DNA of 64,000 nucleotides from Baylisascaris procyonis. Taxonomy: Eukaryota > Nematoda > Chromadorea > Rhabditida > Ascarididae. Positions 62,453 through 64,000 of this stretch are shown here, one piece after another. Position numbers and translations under genes: made by a program. Position 1 is the first letter of the stretch, and the number at the start of each line of letters is the position of its first letter. The stretch covers positions 1,054,001 to 1,118,000 of the forward strand of contig JAZARR010000230.1 in assembly GCA_037389465.1 (NCBI GenBank). The letters run 5' to 3'. The notes beneath the pieces were generated by a model. That model saw only the letters and a list, made by a program, of their open reading frames with translations, ran no database searches and was not told the origin of the DNA.

Positions 62453-63772
62453 ATGTTCGAATTAATAACCATCATCGTTGTTGCGTATGCGACATTTGGA
62501 TTTGCTGCTGATGGTGAGCAAAAGATGCATTGGAAGGATGATGATGGTTTAGAGGTATATTTTTCATTTTCATTCATCAAAAATAATTTTCTTTTCGCAT
62601 AAATTTAAAAAAAAACGAAAAAAAAATCGATAAAATATTTTAATTTTCAATACTGAGATAAATTATATGCAATAATAATCTATGAAAATTTATAATTGAG
62701 TAAATAAATTGCTTGAAAATTTCTTTATTATTCTTGTTTTAAAAATAATGCGAACATAATTTGCATATAAGTCAACATTAAAAAAAAACGATATTAAGAT
62801 AAATGAGTGCAATATTGTTTACCTATATAGATTATTAATACCTGATTAAGTTATTGATAGATATTACCTAATCACTGATCGCCAATCAATCAATAATTGG
62901 TTTACTAAGTGATAGTGTGATTAAAAAATCAATTATATATGAGTTGATAATTATTGAACTTTCCTGATCAATTAGATCATATTTTTCTCTATATTCTAAT
63001 AAAAATTTAATAATAAATATTTATTTGATTTGCAGGTGAAAATAATTAAACCAATAAAGGCGGAGAAATGCAAAATCAAAAGTCAAGCAGGCGATATAGT
63101 GGAGCAATTCTATAAACTTACCGATAAGGAGGGCAAAGAAATCGGCTCAAATTTTGGAAAAAAACCGTAAGGTCGTCTGGAAAATTGCTACGTTGATAAA
63201 TAAATATAAATATCAATAAAATATTGAAAAAAAAGTGGCATAAAACTAAATTTTTTATTTATATTTAATGTGAAAACAATTTTTATTATTATTATTTTTT
63301 TCTTCGAATTGTACCGTTTCGTATTTTATAATACTTGATAACATTGTAGTTTTCCTACTATTCTGTAGTATAAACTTTCGCTATACGAAGGCGAACAGCT
63401 CTTTAAGTTTTGACTAAGTGCAAAAATGTTTTGAAGATATCAATTTAGTGATATTTTAAGGTTATATATTATTAAGGGAATTTATGTGAATGGCATTGAA
63501 TATTTATGAATATTAGTGCCAATATTTATAGGTACGTATTTACGTTAGGGAAAGGTGAAGTAATTGCGGGTATGGATCGTGCAATGATGGGAATGTGTAT
63601 CGGTGAGAAACGTAAAGTGATCATTCCATCTGAGCTTGGATTCGGCTCTCGTGGTAGAGATCGTGACTCTATTAAAGGCGATCAAACACTTTATTACACT
63701 GTACAACTTATCGATATATTCCGTCCAGTTCCCGGAGCAAAATGGACTGAAGAGGATGGATTGCAAATTGAA
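62453..63772 (+). CDS. secreted FKBP-type prolyl isomerase, 5' part, probably multi-domain
   Basis: Exons 62453-62554, 63036-63166 and 63532-63772 give 158 residues in frame; the gene probably continues past the window. Residues 1-19 (MFELITIIVVAYATFGFAA) are a signal peptide, so it enters the secretory pathway. The FKBP fold is clear: VFTLGKGEVIAGMDRAM, GMCIGEKRKVIIPSELGFG, LYYTVQLIDIF. Several binding-pocket residues of FKBP12 are changed: Trp59 is Met (VIAGMD), Asp37 is not present in the GSNFGKK loop, and Tyr82 is Phe (GFGS). A WKDDDGLEV motif precedes the domain, and WTEEDGLQIEV follows it. That repeat suggests a second FKBP domain downstream, as in nematode tandem FKBPs (FKB-4/FKB-5 type). 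If the donor at 63773 is not used, the frame stops after three more codons. Confidence 0.88.
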
Positions 63773-64000
63773 GTAATTACTTAATTTTATTTTGCAAATA
63801 ATTTAATATAAGTAATATTTACTTGAAGATTAGAGAGAAATTTCAAAAATTTTCAAATTTCATTTATTGATAATAATATTCATTTAGAATGCTCATATCA
63901 TAATGCTTATTTGATATATTTGTGGGATTATTATTGATAGTCTTATCGTTTCTCGTATACTCAGTACTGGTATTCTTTAAGCTCATAATGTTCACAATGA
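63773..64000 (+). other. probable FKBP intron at window end
   Basis: Starts with GTAATT after the conserved GLQIE codons. No further FKBP exon could be found before the window ends. Confidence 0.6.

Overview
The window is AT-rich eukaryotic nuclear DNA of a small metazoan, most likely a nematode. Every gene is split by GT-AG introns. Proteins assembled by joining exons in phase match conserved animal families: CDK11, Wnt, SF3B6, bestrophin, hnRNP F/H, ARS2/Serrate, MRT4 and FKBP. The tandem bestrophins, a 138-residue SF3B6 and what looks like a secreted tandem-domain FKBP suggest a nematode. The species cannot be read from the sequence, and no bacterial, viral or complete transposon gene was seen.

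Layout, left to right. The window opens with the 3' half of a CDK11/PITSLRE kinase gene (+, 416-3115). A repeat-rich spacer follows, then a complete ten-exon Wnt ligand gene (+, 7688-14506). Next come three minus-strand genes: the branch-site splicing factor SF3B6 (16554-17890) and two tandem bestrophin chloride-channel genes, A (19045-24130) and B (25647-30391). An hnRNP F/H-type gene (+, 33777-38884) converges on a 15-exon ARS2/SRRT gene (-, 40276-48191). The right end holds three plus-strand genes: the ribosome-assembly factor MRTO4 (52224-55551), a small single-pass membrane protein that looks mitochondrial and that I cannot name (56705-58101), and a secreted FKBP gene that runs off the window (62453 onward).

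The genes do not form one pathway. Several act in RNA metabolism (CDK11, SF3B6, hnRNP F/H, ARS2, MRT4), but these are scattered housekeeping loci rather than an operon. The exon joins given here were checked by reading frame across each junction and by homology, without transcript data.

I found no new multi-gene system. The observations I rate highest are: (i) seven exact 27-bp tandem repeats ending on the intron/exon boundary of the membrane-protein gene, each offering an in-frame alternative 3' splice site; (ii) the bestrophin pair, whose first eight coding exons have identical lengths while both proteins lack the third aromatic neck residue; (iii) about sixteen homopolymeric G/C tracts of 9-13 bp, one of them inside the gene for a G-tract-binding hnRNP F/H protein; and (iv) an FKBP domain with an altered active site.
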